Counted from the first letter of the stretch, positions 26,515-36,008 are shown. The stretch is DNA of 64,000 bases from Flavivirga algicola (GCF_012910715.1 NZ_JABBHF010000005.1:248001-312000); one strand, 5' to 3'. Made by a program: numbers and translations. The notes: a model not told the origin generated them from the sequence alone.

Positions 26515-27207
26515 TTATTCATGGGTATAACTTTTTTTATCCCTAACAATACGTCTTACCACACTAATAGATTTATGGGCTTCCGAAAGAGAAAATACAT
26601 CACCTCCATCTGTAGCTTCCTTTAAAATGGCCTCAGTTAATGTAACGGAAAGTCTGGTGCCTCCTTTTGTTGTAAGGACAAACTTTTGAGTATCATCATA
26701 CTGAATTATTTTCCCTGTGTCGATAACCGATTTTAAGACAGGTATTTTTTTTATGATTTTATCTTTCCAATCATTGTCTATTAAGGAACCAGATTCTGTA
26801 ACGGTTTCAAAGGAAACAATATCATTGTAGAAGTATTCATAAGTAGCTTCATTAAGTGCATTACTTGTGGTAGGGTCGAACATGCATTGATAAGCGGTAA
26901 GTGAGTGGTCTGTGAAATTATAAATAGTAATACCAAGAGGTAAAAACCTTAATAAATTATCTTTGCCTTTTTTTATTTTAAATTCTAGCCCATTAAGCCT
27001 TTTAAAGTTTGGGGGGCCTTGTATCATCACAGATCTTGATATGCAATCCCCTGGATCCAGATCAACCATTTTTAATGATATGTCGTATAGGCCTTGTAAA
27101 GACTCTTTAATAAGGTTATCATATTCTTCATCTTTTATTTTTGATTTAAGAACAGATTTTGAATAGTAGTTAAGAATTTTTTTTCCGTTAGGTGTTAGAT
27201 TTTTCAT
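26515..27207 (-). CDS. Hypothetical protein, possible PH-like C-terminal fold
   Basis: A 230-residue soluble protein with no signal or TM segment and no family that I recognise. The middle (FNDIVSF-like EYFYNDIVSFETV near residue 128) and the C-terminal beta-rich part ending in a helix (FVLTTKGGTRLSVTL then AHKSISVVRRIV) are compatible with a bacterial PH-like domain. That is a weak, by-eye suggestion. Its ATG overlaps the stop of the upstream TPR-like gene by 4 bp, so the two form a translationally coupled pair. Confidence 0.6.
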   Translation of the reverse strand: MKNLTPNGKKILNYYSKSVLKSKIKDEEYDNLIKESLQGLYDISLKMVDLDPGDCISRSVMIQGPPNFKRLNGLEFKIKKGKDNLLRFLPLGITIYNFTDHSLTAYQCMFDPTTSNALNEATYEYFYNDIVSFETVTESGSLIDNDWKDKIIKKIPVLKSVIDTGKIIQYDDTQKFVLTTKGGTRLSVTLTEAILKEATDGGDVFSLSEAHKSISVVRRIVRDKKSYTHE

Positions 27208-28055
27208 ATGAGTGTTTTCTCTATTTCTTTATAAGGTATTCCTGTACATATTTCTAAAAATTGTAACCATTCTAATTGAGGGGAGTGTTTTGTTAGCCGT
27301 ATTCTTTGATATGAATAGCCAATTCTTTGATGAAAATCTTGATATATTAAATGAAGTAACTCCGAATAGTAAGTTATACCTTCAGAATTGAATTGAATGG
27401 ATTTGTTAAGATGTTCTATAATACCATCAATTCTTATTTTTTTATGTCTAAATGGCCTTTTGCCATCTAAAAGGCTTAAGGATTTAAAAAAATGGAGTTT
27501 AGAATTGTGTGATTCTAAATCGCAGCACTTATTAAACAGATTTTCAGCCTTTTTAAAATAACCTTTGAACAAAAGACCAACCCCAATATTGAAAAGTATT
27601 TCAACAGAATTATTGTTTTGCTTTAGGAGTTTTTCTCCTTGAATGATCATGTTATTAATTTCTGATGCTTTCTCATAAATAAGGGGAAAAATGTTATCGG
27701 ATCTGTAGAAAGAATCATTAAAATCTGCTATAACGCCGTCTATACGGTCGCTTACAAAACGCTTCCAGCTTACTTCTTCTATGTATTGGCAAAGAACATC
27801 TAATTTTCCTTCTGAAACACTGAAAGGGTATTTCCAATTATCAGGATCACTCATAAACCTATAGTCCCTAATGGCGTTGGCGCTTATGGGGTAAATATCT
27901 CCATTTGGATTTAAAATGGACTTAATTTTATCTGCTAATGTGTTTTGTTCGTGGCCTTTAAATTCATTTAAAGGCTTTCGAATACCACTTTTTTTAATAA
28001 CAAGTTGAATTAATTCTAAAAAAACTTCAAGATTAGTTTCCCCAGTAACGTTCAT
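27204..28055 (-). CDS. Hypothetical protein with TPR-like repeats
   Basis: A 283-residue cytoplasmic protein. Residues about 140-185 form TPR-like helical pairs (EILFNIGVGLLFKGYFKKAENLFNKCCDL). The first 90 residues are a helical domain ending in a stretch with YPISANAIRDYRF and FSVSEGKLDVLCQYI. I have an impression of similar N-terminal segments in Bacteroidota signalling proteins, but cannot assign a family. It is the first gene of a two-gene unit divergent from the histidine-kinase locus. Whether it belongs to that system is unknown. Confidence 0.6.
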   Translation of the reverse strand: MNVTGETNLEVFLELIQLVIKKSGIRKPLNEFKGHEQNTLADKIKSILNPNGDIYPISANAIRDYRFMSDPDNWKYPFSVSEGKLDVLCQYIEEVSWKRFVSDRIDGVIADFNDSFYRSDNIFPLIYEKASEINNMIIQGEKLLKQNNNSVEILFNIGVGLLFKGYFKKAENLFNKCCDLESHNSKLHFFKSLSLLDGKRPFRHKKIRIDGIIEHLNKSIQFNSEGITYYSELLHLIYQDFHQRIGYSYQRIRLTKHSPQLEWLQFLEICTGIPYKEIEKTLI

Positions 28056-28749
28056 TATTGATTTATTGAAAAGATTTCGACGAAAATAGATGAATATTTA
28101 AAAAATGAGTAAAGTATTACGTGAAAACACTTTTTAAGGTCGTGAACACTGCAGTTTTATGCTTTACCGTAAACTTTTATTGAAAATTAATTAAACCTTT
28201 GATTGCTGGTATTTGAAACAATAAAAGTCTCCTTAAATACCATTTATACCTCGAACTGACCAAAAAAATAAATAATATTTAAAAAAATGTTTTTACGTCA
28301 AAACTCCTTGTTTAATAGATGTTTTAAGAGATTTTATGCGGCTTTGAAGTCTGTCGGTAGAAACCGTTTAGCGGTCGACACAAACAAAAAATCTTTGATG
28401 ATACTTTTGGCTTAGATAAACACATATAACCTGATCAATTATAGTTGTTTATTAGAAGTTTTAAAAAAATTAAAGATACGTAAAATGCAAAAAATGGAAT
28501 TTATTAAAGAGGGAAAAATGCAGAATTTAAATGCTGATCCAACATTATTAAGGCGATATATAGCCCATACCATATTTGACATGCTTGCTATCGATAATAA
28601 TAAAAAACTTATTTACATAAATAATGCGTGGCATATGCCACATATAACCAGTATTAGCTGCCGGTTTTCCAATTCATTGAAAGTGCACAATAGTTTGATG
28701 ATGCGGACGGTATACCAAACTGTAACGCAATACATAAAAATTTATTTTT
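28056..28749. other. Long gene-poor region upstream of the membrane-machine locus
   Basis: About 690 bp between the divergent gene pair and the small lipoprotein. A 109-codon plus-strand frame (28485-28814) runs out of frame through the lipoprotein gene and has no recognisable family, so I do not call it as a gene, though its first 80 codons could encode a small protein. Structured spots: a two-part hairpin at 28353-28379 (GTCG/CGAC outside ACCG/CGGT) and a perfect 14-bp palindrome, GTGGCATATGCCAC, at 28628-28641. These could be regulatory sites or part of a small RNA. Confidence 0.4.
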
Positions 28750-28911
28750 ATGAAAAATGTTGTAGTTTATTGTTTTATTTTATTGGGCATTTCTTTTTGT
28801 ACAAGTTGTACTGAGGTTGACGATTTAAACGAATCGCCAATTGAGGCCACCGATTCCTTACCAATAAATGGTAATAATCAAGAAGATGACTGTAAAGGAA
28901 ATTGTAACTGA
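28750..28911 (+). CDS. Small lipoprotein, 53 residues
   Basis: Begins MKNVVVYCFILLGISFCTSC, a short signal with a lipobox-like end (candidate lipidated Cys at 17 or 20), followed by an acidic tail with two more cysteines (DDCKGNCN at the C-terminus). It ends 14 bp before a good terminator, which supports a real transcript. No family is recognised. It lies 130 bp upstream of the TPR histidine kinase and may be an envelope partner of it, but nothing in the sequence proves this. Confidence 0.6.
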   Translation: MKNVVVYCFILLGISFCTSCTEVDDLNESPIEATDSLPINGNNQEDDCKGNCN

Positions 28912-28925
28912 TTTTTTTAAATAAA

Positions 28926-28952
28926 GGTGCTTCGAAAGAAGCATCTTTTTTT
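28926..28952 (+). terminator. Intrinsic terminator after the small lipoprotein
   Basis: GGTGCTTC and GAAGCATC form an 8-bp stem (one G-T pair) around a GAAA tetraloop, followed by seven T residues. This separates the lipoprotein transcript from the histidine kinase. Confidence 0.85.
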
Positions 28953-29040
28953 CGATTATAAATGAATAATTGTATAATGAATATATTAAGTGTTTGTTTT
29001 TTAATAGATTAGCTGTCTGTTACATTAAGAGATCCATTTT

Positions 29041-30903
29041 ATGATAAAATTAAGCTTAAAAGCATTTAATTATGCGGTGCTTTTTATTGTGGTTTTTACA
29101 TGCATTCGGTGTAGTCATCAAGATAGATTGGAAGTGGATACTGCACATTTGGATTCTTTTTATGGAGATAACCTATATGCATTAGGCGACTCTTGCTATT
29201 ACAAGGAAAAATTTAATCATGCTATTTATTTTTATAAGCTTGCGGCTAATGCTTTTACGGTAAAATCTGATACTCTAGGCATTGCTAAATCTTTTAATGA
29301 TGTTGGCTTATCTTATAGGAAAATAGGAAAGTTTGATTCTGCCAGAATCTATTATAAAAAAGCATTTTTTTTAGATAGTATTAGAAAAGATACCCTTCCT
29401 TTAATTGGCAGGTTAAGAAATATAGGAATTACCTATAATTATGAAGGAAACCATGTGCAAAGTATTAAATATTATACACGTTCTTTAGAACTTGCACAAT
29501 ATACCGAATCTGAAGAAACAGTAGCTGCGATACATAATTCACTTGGAAATTTATATAATGACCAGGAAAGGTATGCATTAGCACTAAAACATTATGAGAA
29601 AAGTCTAGCACGATATTTACAAATAAGTAAACCTGCTAAGTTGGCTTTGGTGTATAATAATATTGGAAATGTCAATGCGGCCATGGGTGATTATGATGAG
29701 GCATTGTTTTATCATAAATCTTCTTTGGGAATAAAAAAAAATTTAAAAAATCAGGAAGACATCGCTTATAGCTTTCATAATGTTGGAGTTATTTATCGAT
29801 TTCAGAAGAACTATTTACTTTCAGAAGAAAATTTAAAAGAAGCTTATAAAATAAGGGTTAAGATAAAAGACCTGAGAAATAGTGCCGTGACGGCTAATGC
29901 TTTAGCGAGATTATATCTCGATATGGACAAGAGAAAAGAGGCTTTGCCATATTTAAAAATAGCAGAATCATTTTTTCAGCAAAATTATGATAAAACCATC
30001 GAGCTTGATAATTTGAAAAATTGGGCAAATTATTATTATCAATTGTCGAGCTATAAATTGGCCTATGATAAATTAGAAAATTGGGCAGTGTTAAACGATA
30101 GTTTGTTTAATACGCAGAAAGTAAATGTTTTAGAAACATGGAATCAATTTGAATTAAACCAAAAAGAAAATGAAAATATTAAGCAGAAAGAACGTGCAGA
30201 TCATCAGGAAAAAATAGCAAAAAACTGGCTGAGAGTGTTATGGCTATTGTTTGGCTTTTTTATAGTTGTTTCTATTTTATCGATACTCTTGTATAGGCAA
30301 CGAAGAAAAATACTCAAGTTAAATGAAGATCTGGATTTGCTTAATACCGATATTAGGCATGGAAAACATAACGACTATACACAGGTGATACAAGAATTAC
30401 AAAAATTAGAATTTGACGGCGCGGATTCTATAGAGAATATGCTCTATGCGTCTATTGCAGTTGATGATATGTTATATAACCGGCCAGGGCAAAAAGTAAA
30501 TATAAAAAGTCACTTAAATAAAATACTTGAAGAAAAATATCAAGCCATGAATATGGATAAGCATGGCGTGATTATAGAAAAAGAGCTAGAACCAGTAATA
30601 CTAAATGGAGAAATGGCTTCTAAATTGACTTTTATTATTAGGGAATTAATGACAAATTCTATGAAACATGCTTTTAAAACTAATAGAGCCTTAAAGATAA
30701 AAGTAAAGGTGGAAACTAAAGATGATAATATACTAGCTATTGCTTATAGTGATAATGGAAATAAGCTTTCTAAAGAACAATTGGAATCTTCAAATGGATT
30801 GGGGTGGAAAATCATAAAAGGGTTTATAAAAAAACTAGGAAGTTGCATAGACATAAAAAGAGAAACAGATTATAATGTATTTCAATTTTTTGTTAAACTA
30901 TAG
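29041..30903 (+). CDS. TPR-containing membrane sensor histidine kinase
   Basis: A 620-residue protein with an N-terminal signal ending in a lipobox-like VFTCIRCS. About seven TPR repeats fill residues 40-340 (periplasmic sensor, e.g. AAIHNSLGNLYNDQERYALALKHYEKSL). A TM helix lies at about 395-417. The transmitter has DIRHGKHNDYTQV near 440 as possible H-box (H439 or H442), an N-box RELMTNSMKHAF near 540 and G-box YSDNGNKL near 575. The H-box differs from the usual HxxxN pattern. It resembles the TPR kinases that pair with LytTR regulators in Bacteroidota; its partner follows 56 bp downstream. Confidence 0.85.
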   Translation: MIKLSLKAFNYAVLFIVVFTCIRCSHQDRLEVDTAHLDSFYGDNLYALGDSCYYKEKFNHAIYFYKLAANAFTVKSDTLGIAKSFNDVGLSYRKIGKFDSARIYYKKAFFLDSIRKDTLPLIGRLRNIGITYNYEGNHVQSIKYYTRSLELAQYTESEETVAAIHNSLGNLYNDQERYALALKHYEKSLARYLQISKPAKLALVYNNIGNVNAAMGDYDEALFYHKSSLGIKKNLKNQEDIAYSFHNVGVIYRFQKNYLLSEENLKEAYKIRVKIKDLRNSAVTANALARLYLDMDKRKEALPYLKIAESFFQQNYDKTIELDNLKNWANYYYQLSSYKLAYDKLENWAVLNDSLFNTQKVNVLETWNQFELNQKENENIKQKERADHQEKIAKNWLRVLWLLFGFFIVVSILSILLYRQRRKILKLNEDLDLLNTDIRHGKHNDYTQVIQELQKLEFDGADSIENMLYASIAVDDMLYNRPGQKVNIKSHLNKILEEKYQAMNMDKHGVIIEKELEPVILNGEMASKLTFIIRELMTNSMKHAFKTNRALKIKVKVETKDDNILAIAYSDNGNKLSKEQLESSNGLGWKIIKGFIKKLGSCIDIKRETDYNVFQFFVKL

Positions 30904-30959
30904 GATTGTTTTACGCATCAAGGATTACATATGACAATTAAAAATCAATATATAGATAT

Positions 30960-31727
30960 ATGAAAGTACTCATAGTTGAAGATGATTTAGTTCAAGCTAA
31001 AAATATAATAGGCCATATATATAATGTATTTGGAAAACAGGTACAAATATTAGGGCCTAACGCTTATTATAAAGAAGCTATTGGGCATGTAAAAGAAGAG
31101 ACATTCGATATGGCGATCCTTGATATTCAACTACAGGATGATCGCTATGCAGGCGTACATATAGGGGAAACCATTGAATTATTACACAATATTCCAATTT
31201 TATATATATCCGGGATATCTGACGATAAAATAATTGAACAAACAAGAACGATTCAAAATTGCAATTATATAAGCAAACCGTTTGATAGCGAAGCAATAAA
31301 AAGAGCTTTGCTTAAAATAAAAGATCAAATAACCTTTAAGTCATTAGAACCTTTTAAAGACAAAATATCTTATAAACCAAGACATCGAGATACATATTGG
31401 ATCAAAGAAGGAACATCTAATTATACGGGTATTACAATTAAAGATATTGTATTTGTTGAAGCCAAAGATAAAATCTGCGAATTCAATATGATAAATGGTG
31501 ACATTCTGAAAAAAAGGGCAACACTTGAAAAACAGATTTTTGATGAAACATTACGTTATTATCCTAATTTTTATAAATTGAGTAGAAGCTATATTGTTAA
31601 TTTAGATCATATAAACAATATTGATGGCAGACGCATCGTTTATCCTGAATTGAATAAGAAACTTTACATAAAAATACCTGAAGATCAATTGAAAACATTA
31701 TTCAAACTTATAGGTCTTCATAACTAG
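30960..31727 (+). CDS. LytTR family response regulator
   Basis: A 255-residue two-component regulator. The receiver domain (1-120) has VLIVEDD at residues 3-9, phospho-acceptor D55 in MAILDIQL, the Ser of YISGISD and the Lys of YISKPF. The LytTR DNA-binding domain (about 150-250) has the core IVFVEAKDKICEFNM and FYKLSRSYIVNLDHI. It should be phosphorylated by the TPR kinase just upstream and control the downstream membrane-machine genes or other targets. Intact phospho-site, normal length. Confidence 0.9.
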   Translation: MKVLIVEDDLVQAKNIIGHIYNVFGKQVQILGPNAYYKEAIGHVKEETFDMAILDIQLQDDRYAGVHIGETIELLHNIPILYISGISDDKIIEQTRTIQNCNYISKPFDSEAIKRALLKIKDQITFKSLEPFKDKISYKPRHRDTYWIKEGTSNYTGITIKDIVFVEAKDKICEFNMINGDILKKRATLEKQIFDETLRYYPNFYKLSRSYIVNLDHINNIDGRRIVYPELNKKLYIKIPEDQLKTLFKLIGLHN

Positions 31728-31793
31728 AAAATACAAAAATACTTCACGTACTCAATTTACCTTTTCACGAATCCGTTTATTGTTTTGACGGAT

Positions 31794-31801
31794 TAATTTT
31801 G
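31794..31801 (+). promoter_or_regulatory. Candidate -7 element with upstream hairpin before the stand-alone LytTR gene
   Basis: TAATTTTG matches TAnnTTTG. It directly follows a hairpin (AATCCGT 31770-31776 with ACGGATT 31788-31794) that could weakly terminate the response-regulator transcript. Together they suggest a new transcription start for the large downstream block. No clear -33 element. Confidence 0.4.
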
Positions 31802-31868
31802 CGTAGCTGTTTTATATAAGTCAAATTTAGGTCGTAAATGCGAATTTTCACACTTGGATATACATTTT

Positions 31869-32318
31869 ATGACCACAAAACTATTTGTTTCTAATCAAGA
31901 CTCAATAAGCTATTATAATTTTATTAATTGGGTTGTTAACTTTTTTACAAAATTAAATATTTCTGAAAAACCTTATCAAGAATACCAATCACACAAGATT
32001 TGGATTTCAGTTAAAAGAGGTGTTTTCGAAAGCCTGGAATTTGAAGATATCATCCATATACAGGCAGCAGACCATTACCTTAAAATTCATTTATGCGAAA
32101 AGAGGCTGTATGTCATTAAATCTTCACTCAAAGATTTTTACAAGCAATACCTCTCAAAATATGACATGTTTTACCGGCTTAGTAGGTCATATATCGTAAA
32201 CCTTGATATGGCTCACAAGATTGAAAACAACCAATTGTTTTTGAAGGAGCATACTGTTTTACCGATTCCAAAAAGTAAGCGAGAAGAGATATTAAAAATT
32301 GTTGGTGTCAAACTATAA
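31869..32318 (+). CDS. Stand-alone LytTR DNA-binding protein
   Basis: With the ATG at 31869 it has 149 residues; a TTG start 15 bp earlier is possible. There is no receiver domain. The first 45 residues are unassigned, and the LytTR domain covers about 50-148 (EDIIHIQAADHYLKIHL, FYRLSRSYIVNLDMAHKI). It is closely similar in layout to the DNA-binding half of the response regulator upstream. It lies 18 bp before the vWA-Hsp70 gene and is probably its dedicated regulator, perhaps acting with the phosphorylated regulator. Confidence 0.82.
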   Translation: MTTKLFVSNQDSISYYNFINWVVNFFTKLNISEKPYQEYQSHKIWISVKRGVFESLEFEDIIHIQAADHYLKIHLCEKRLYVIKSSLKDFYKQYLSKYDMFYRLSRSYIVNLDMAHKIENNQLFLKEHTVLPIPKSKREEILKIVGVKL

Positions 32319-32336
32319 ATCCCAGAGTCAGATACT

Positions 32337-35300
32337 ATGAAAATATTGGTTTTATTTTTTTCATTTTTATTGTTTTTGATCCCTCATGATGAAGGTGAAG
32401 CTAATGATCCTGTGTTAAAAGAAGCAAGTTTTATTAAAGGACTTGATTCTGCAAAAGCAAAAAATAACATACGAAGACACTATTTAATAGCTATAGATGT
32501 CTCAGGAGCTTTTGTCTCAAAATCAAAACCAATCTTAGAATCCAAAGAAGCATTAATAACATTGTTTCAAAATAAAATTCCTCATTCCACAATTAATGAG
32601 AATTCTAAAAACCTGACTTCCGAAATTCAGAATGGCATTCGCTTTTTTGACCCAGAACATGATGAGATATCCTATTATCAATTTGGAATTACGGAGCAAG
32701 AAATAGCATTGCTTAGACCAGATAAGTATTCTGGCAATAAAGATTTGATCATTAATAATTTTAACGAAAAATTTATAGAAGATAAACAGTTTAAATGGAC
32801 CGAGTACAGTACCAGACCTCATATTGAACAATATTTTAACACCTTATTTTATAAGGTTCCAAAACAGGGTTTTGGTGAAGGCGTAACCCTTTCCAATTAT
32901 GTATATCCATTAGTTTTAGATAACATAAAGAGTTCGTATTATGCTACCGAGTATATATTGATTATTGTTAGCGACTTTCTTACGGGGTCTCAATTTGGTA
33001 ATAAGAACGACTTTTTAAGGCTTAAAGATATATACCGTTATTCTTATGATTATGCCCTTTCTAAGGGGACAGCTCCCAATATTATAAAGGAATACATTAA
33101 TGATCTGTCAAGCGCTTTTTATCCTATAGATTATTTTGAATATGCTTTTGGAACCAAAAAGAATAATGTGGGGCTCATGGCCTATAAAATAAAACCCAAA
33201 GCAGGAAAAGAGCGTCCAGAAGATATTAGCATGTTTATAGATGGAAATATTGGGTTAAAGCAAATAAGTCATAAAGGGAGTGATTATAATTTATCACCAT
33301 CTCAACTTCGCTTTATACATAACGACAAAATATATATAGATGCGTTATCACTTTCTGTTAAAACAAACATAGACTCTATAAAACCTTTGGATTTTGATTT
33401 TCAAGTAGGTTCGGTGAATATGAGTCGTGAATGGGAGTCGGCATATACAAGAAGAAATACACTCATGAATTTGGACAGTAGCTCCATGAGTTATACCATA
33501 CCTATACTAAAAAAAATACCCCTAAAAAAAGAAAAACTAGGAAAAGTAGCATTGACTTACATGGCCAATGTAGGGTATAAGCCATTAAAAACTTCTAAGC
33601 AAAAAATTAATTATACGTTTCAAACGACAAGAAACCTGGCACTGCAAGACATACAATATAAATCTAAATTATCGATCATCATGATCACTTATCTCTTACC
33701 AATAGCTTTAGTACTACTCATATTAATCATTTTAATAATTGTAGGAAAACCAAAGGAGTTGACTTTAAGAATGGGCACTGTTCTAAACGATTCTTTTGAA
33801 GAAATCAATTATAAAAAAAACGTAGAGGGAACCAATTGGGGGCGACAATTAATACCTTATCTAAGATGGGGTACAAATAAGAAAAGCCAGGTTTTTGTTC
33901 TGCAAGGTGCCGTGAATTTAGGAAGCTCAATTTTAAGAGGTTTATGGAGAAACCAAGTGTATATTAAAATTATACAAGAAAAAAGTGCGCCAGGGTATGA
34001 AATTCGTCTAAGAAGTGATAGCGACAGCATTTCTGGAAATCATGATGCTTTAAAAGTGAGGTACTCGAAACATGGTGATTTTGATTTCAATCTAGATATT
34101 GAAAAAGTAGATGCATTATTAAAAGTAAATAAGCGTATTAAATTTGAGTTTGTACTAGAAGCCTTTTATGAAAAATCCTTTTTGTTCTTCTCTAAATCAT
34201 TAAGAAGCGATTTTTTGAAATATAGCTTTTATATAGGTCCAGAATTAGGAAATACATGGGTTGGTATTGATCCAGGAACATCGGGTTCATGCATTGCTGC
34301 TGGCGCAGATGGGCATCCAGAAGTGTTTATCCCCACAACAAATACAGGGGAAGATCTCATTATACCTTCAATGCTTACTTTTCTAAAAGGTGCAGATAAT
34401 AATGAATTGCGCGATGCCTTGCCATACAAGGATAAAAAATATTTTTACGGGACGCTTGCCAAGACCAATAGCAGTAGAAAGCAATATGCGCCAGCTACCT
34501 TTAGGTCTATTAAAAAACTACTTGGTTTTGCAGATAAAATCCAACTTGACTTTACAGAGAACCCAGTAGTTTCATACCAAGTCGATGGAAAAGAGCTTTG
34601 CTCATTGCTTGCAAAAGGTATTTATAGAGAGTTGGAAACAGCAGTTACCAGAGCCAACAAAAAAGAATTGTTAATAAACGGAGCGTTTGAGCCTAAAAGG
34701 GCTATAGTAGCCATTCCAAACAATTTTACAGCACAAAAAATTCAGGATATTATAGATAGTGTAGATGCTCTAAATCAGTTTGATGAAATTCGATGCATTT
34801 ATGAGGCCGAGGCAAACCTGATGTATTATTTATTTGGTGTAAAAAAGATTACTAAGAATACAACTGTTTTACTCTTTGATATGGGAGGTGCTACTATAAA
34901 TGCCACCATAGCCTCCATAAAAGGACAGAATATAGGTGATGGCATTTTTTATAAGATCGATATCATAGGTAAGTTGGGTTATGGTATTGGGGGCGATACT
35001 ATAGATTATGTCATCATCAATTTCTTAGGTAAATACCTTAATAGCCTGGGCGTATATGTCGACCCATTTAATTTTCATAATGATCCACAATTAAAAGAGC
35101 GGTTAGTTGATTTGGCTTTTAGTATCAAGTGCGAAATCATAGATAACTATAATGAAGGTAGCGATGTGTTGATAGACAATATAAAACTGGGAAGTTTTAT
35201 TAATAAAGCCTTTGAAACTTCAGTGTCAATTAGTGGGGAAGAAGAGGTTATGCAGGCATTTACACGTCAGGAAGAAGATGGTTCATACCCATTCTTTAAA

Positions 35301-35990
35301 GATGATGAGGTTCAGGGCTTATTATTTAATAATGTACAAACCGTAGTTAAGGATATTATGAGCTTGTGTCCTGAAGATGTAGACCAAGTGATTTTTTCTG
35401 GTCGTAGTGTTGTTTTTCCAGAAATTCAAAAAACAGTACTAAAAGCCTTAGGACAAAGCAGCATACCAGAAGTGCACAGTCTGTCTATTGATGAGTTAAA
35501 AAGTGCTGTGGCCAAAGGGGCTTGTTTATATGGAATGAATAGAAGCAGGGTTGAATTAAATTCCGTCAGGGTAAATAGTTGGTTTGGAGTAAAACATAGT
35601 TTAAGTGCTCATGATTTCAACCTGATAAAATTAATTCCTTTAGGCGCCTCATTTACAGAAAATGGAGAGGGCCTAAAACATATAAAAAAAAGGACTAAGG
35701 TAGAAAGTGATTTCGGGCTAGATGGTGGTATGGTAAACTTTTACCAGATTATGGGAACAGATCCTATTGCCTCTTTTAGAAAAGGAGAAAAGCACAAATA
35801 TAATTTACTAAAACAGGTACGTATCGATTCAAAAACAGAAGGTGTTGGTCTGGAATTATGGGAGAACGATGATATTGTTTGTGAGGTAAAAGAAAAAGGC
35901 GCAAAAAAAGAAAAAAAGTTTTCTACACTCGTAGAGGATCATGAGGTTGGTGATGCCAATGACAAGCATTATACGTGGATTGTAAAGTAA
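32337..35990 (+). CDS. vWA-TM-Hsp70-like ATPase fusion protein
   Basis: A 1217-residue protein. A signal peptide (1-22) leads into a periplasmic vWA-like domain (about 45-300), with degenerate MIDAS D54-V-S-G-A and D213 in IIVSDFLTG. A beta-rich linker and one strong TM helix (about 445-468) follow. A linker of about 160 residues carries the FHA-like-length beta region, and the actin/Hsp70-type ATPase starts at about residue 634: phosphate-1 GIDPGTSGS near 640, phosphate-2 FDMGGATIN near 848, adenosine motif FSGRSVVFPE near 1020. No Hsp70 substrate-binding domain is evident. Phosphate-2 lacks the last Gly and Asp of DxGGGTxD. First large gene of the block. Confidence 0.8.
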   Translation: MKILVLFFSFLLFLIPHDEGEANDPVLKEASFIKGLDSAKAKNNIRRHYLIAIDVSGAFVSKSKPILESKEALITLFQNKIPHSTINENSKNLTSEIQNGIRFFDPEHDEISYYQFGITEQEIALLRPDKYSGNKDLIINNFNEKFIEDKQFKWTEYSTRPHIEQYFNTLFYKVPKQGFGEGVTLSNYVYPLVLDNIKSSYYATEYILIIVSDFLTGSQFGNKNDFLRLKDIYRYSYDYALSKGTAPNIIKEYINDLSSAFYPIDYFEYAFGTKKNNVGLMAYKIKPKAGKERPEDISMFIDGNIGLKQISHKGSDYNLSPSQLRFIHNDKIYIDALSLSVKTNIDSIKPLDFDFQVGSVNMSREWESAYTRRNTLMNLDSSSMSYTIPILKKIPLKKEKLGKVALTYMANVGYKPLKTSKQKINYTFQTTRNLALQDIQYKSKLSIIMITYLLPIALVLLILIILIIVGKPKELTLRMGTVLNDSFEEINYKKNVEGTNWGRQLIPYLRWGTNKKSQVFVLQGAVNLGSSILRGLWRNQVYIKIIQEKSAPGYEIRLRSDSDSISGNHDALKVRYSKHGDFDFNLDIEKVDALLKVNKRIKFEFVLEAFYEKSFLFFSKSLRSDFLKYSFYIGPELGNTWVGIDPGTSGSCIAAGADGHPEVFIPTTNTGEDLIIPSMLTFLKGADNNELRDALPYKDKKYFYGTLAKTNSSRKQYAPATFRSIKKLLGFADKIQLDFTENPVVSYQVDGKELCSLLAKGIYRELETAVTRANKKELLINGAFEPKRAIVAIPNNFTAQKIQDIIDSVDALNQFDEIRCIYEAEANLMYYLFGVKKITKNTTVLLFDMGGATINATIASIKGQNIGDGIFYKIDIIGKLGYGIGGDTIDYVIINFLGKYLNSLGVYVDPFNFHNDPQLKERLVDLAFSIKCEIIDNYNEGSDVLIDNIKLGSFINKAFETSVSISGEEEVMQAFTRQEEDGSYPFFKDDEVQGLLFNNVQTVVKDIMSLCPEDVDQVIFSGRSVVFPEIQKTVLKALGQSSIPEVHSLSIDELKSAVAKGACLYGMNRSRVELNSVRVNSWFGVKHSLSAHDFNLIKLIPLGASFTENGEGLKHIKKRTKVESDFGLDGGMVNFYQIMGTDPIASFRKGEKHKYNLLKQVRIDSKTEGVGLELWENDDIVCEVKEKGAKKEKKFSTLVEDHEVGDANDKHYTWIVK

Positions 35991-36008
35991 ATAAACATCA
36001 TTAAATAT

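Noticed and set aside
28485-28814. 109-codon plus-strand frame
   Set aside because: Its 3' part is out of frame with the 53-residue lipoprotein, which has a signal, lipobox and terminator. The 5' part has no recognisable family; not fully excluded as a small gene.
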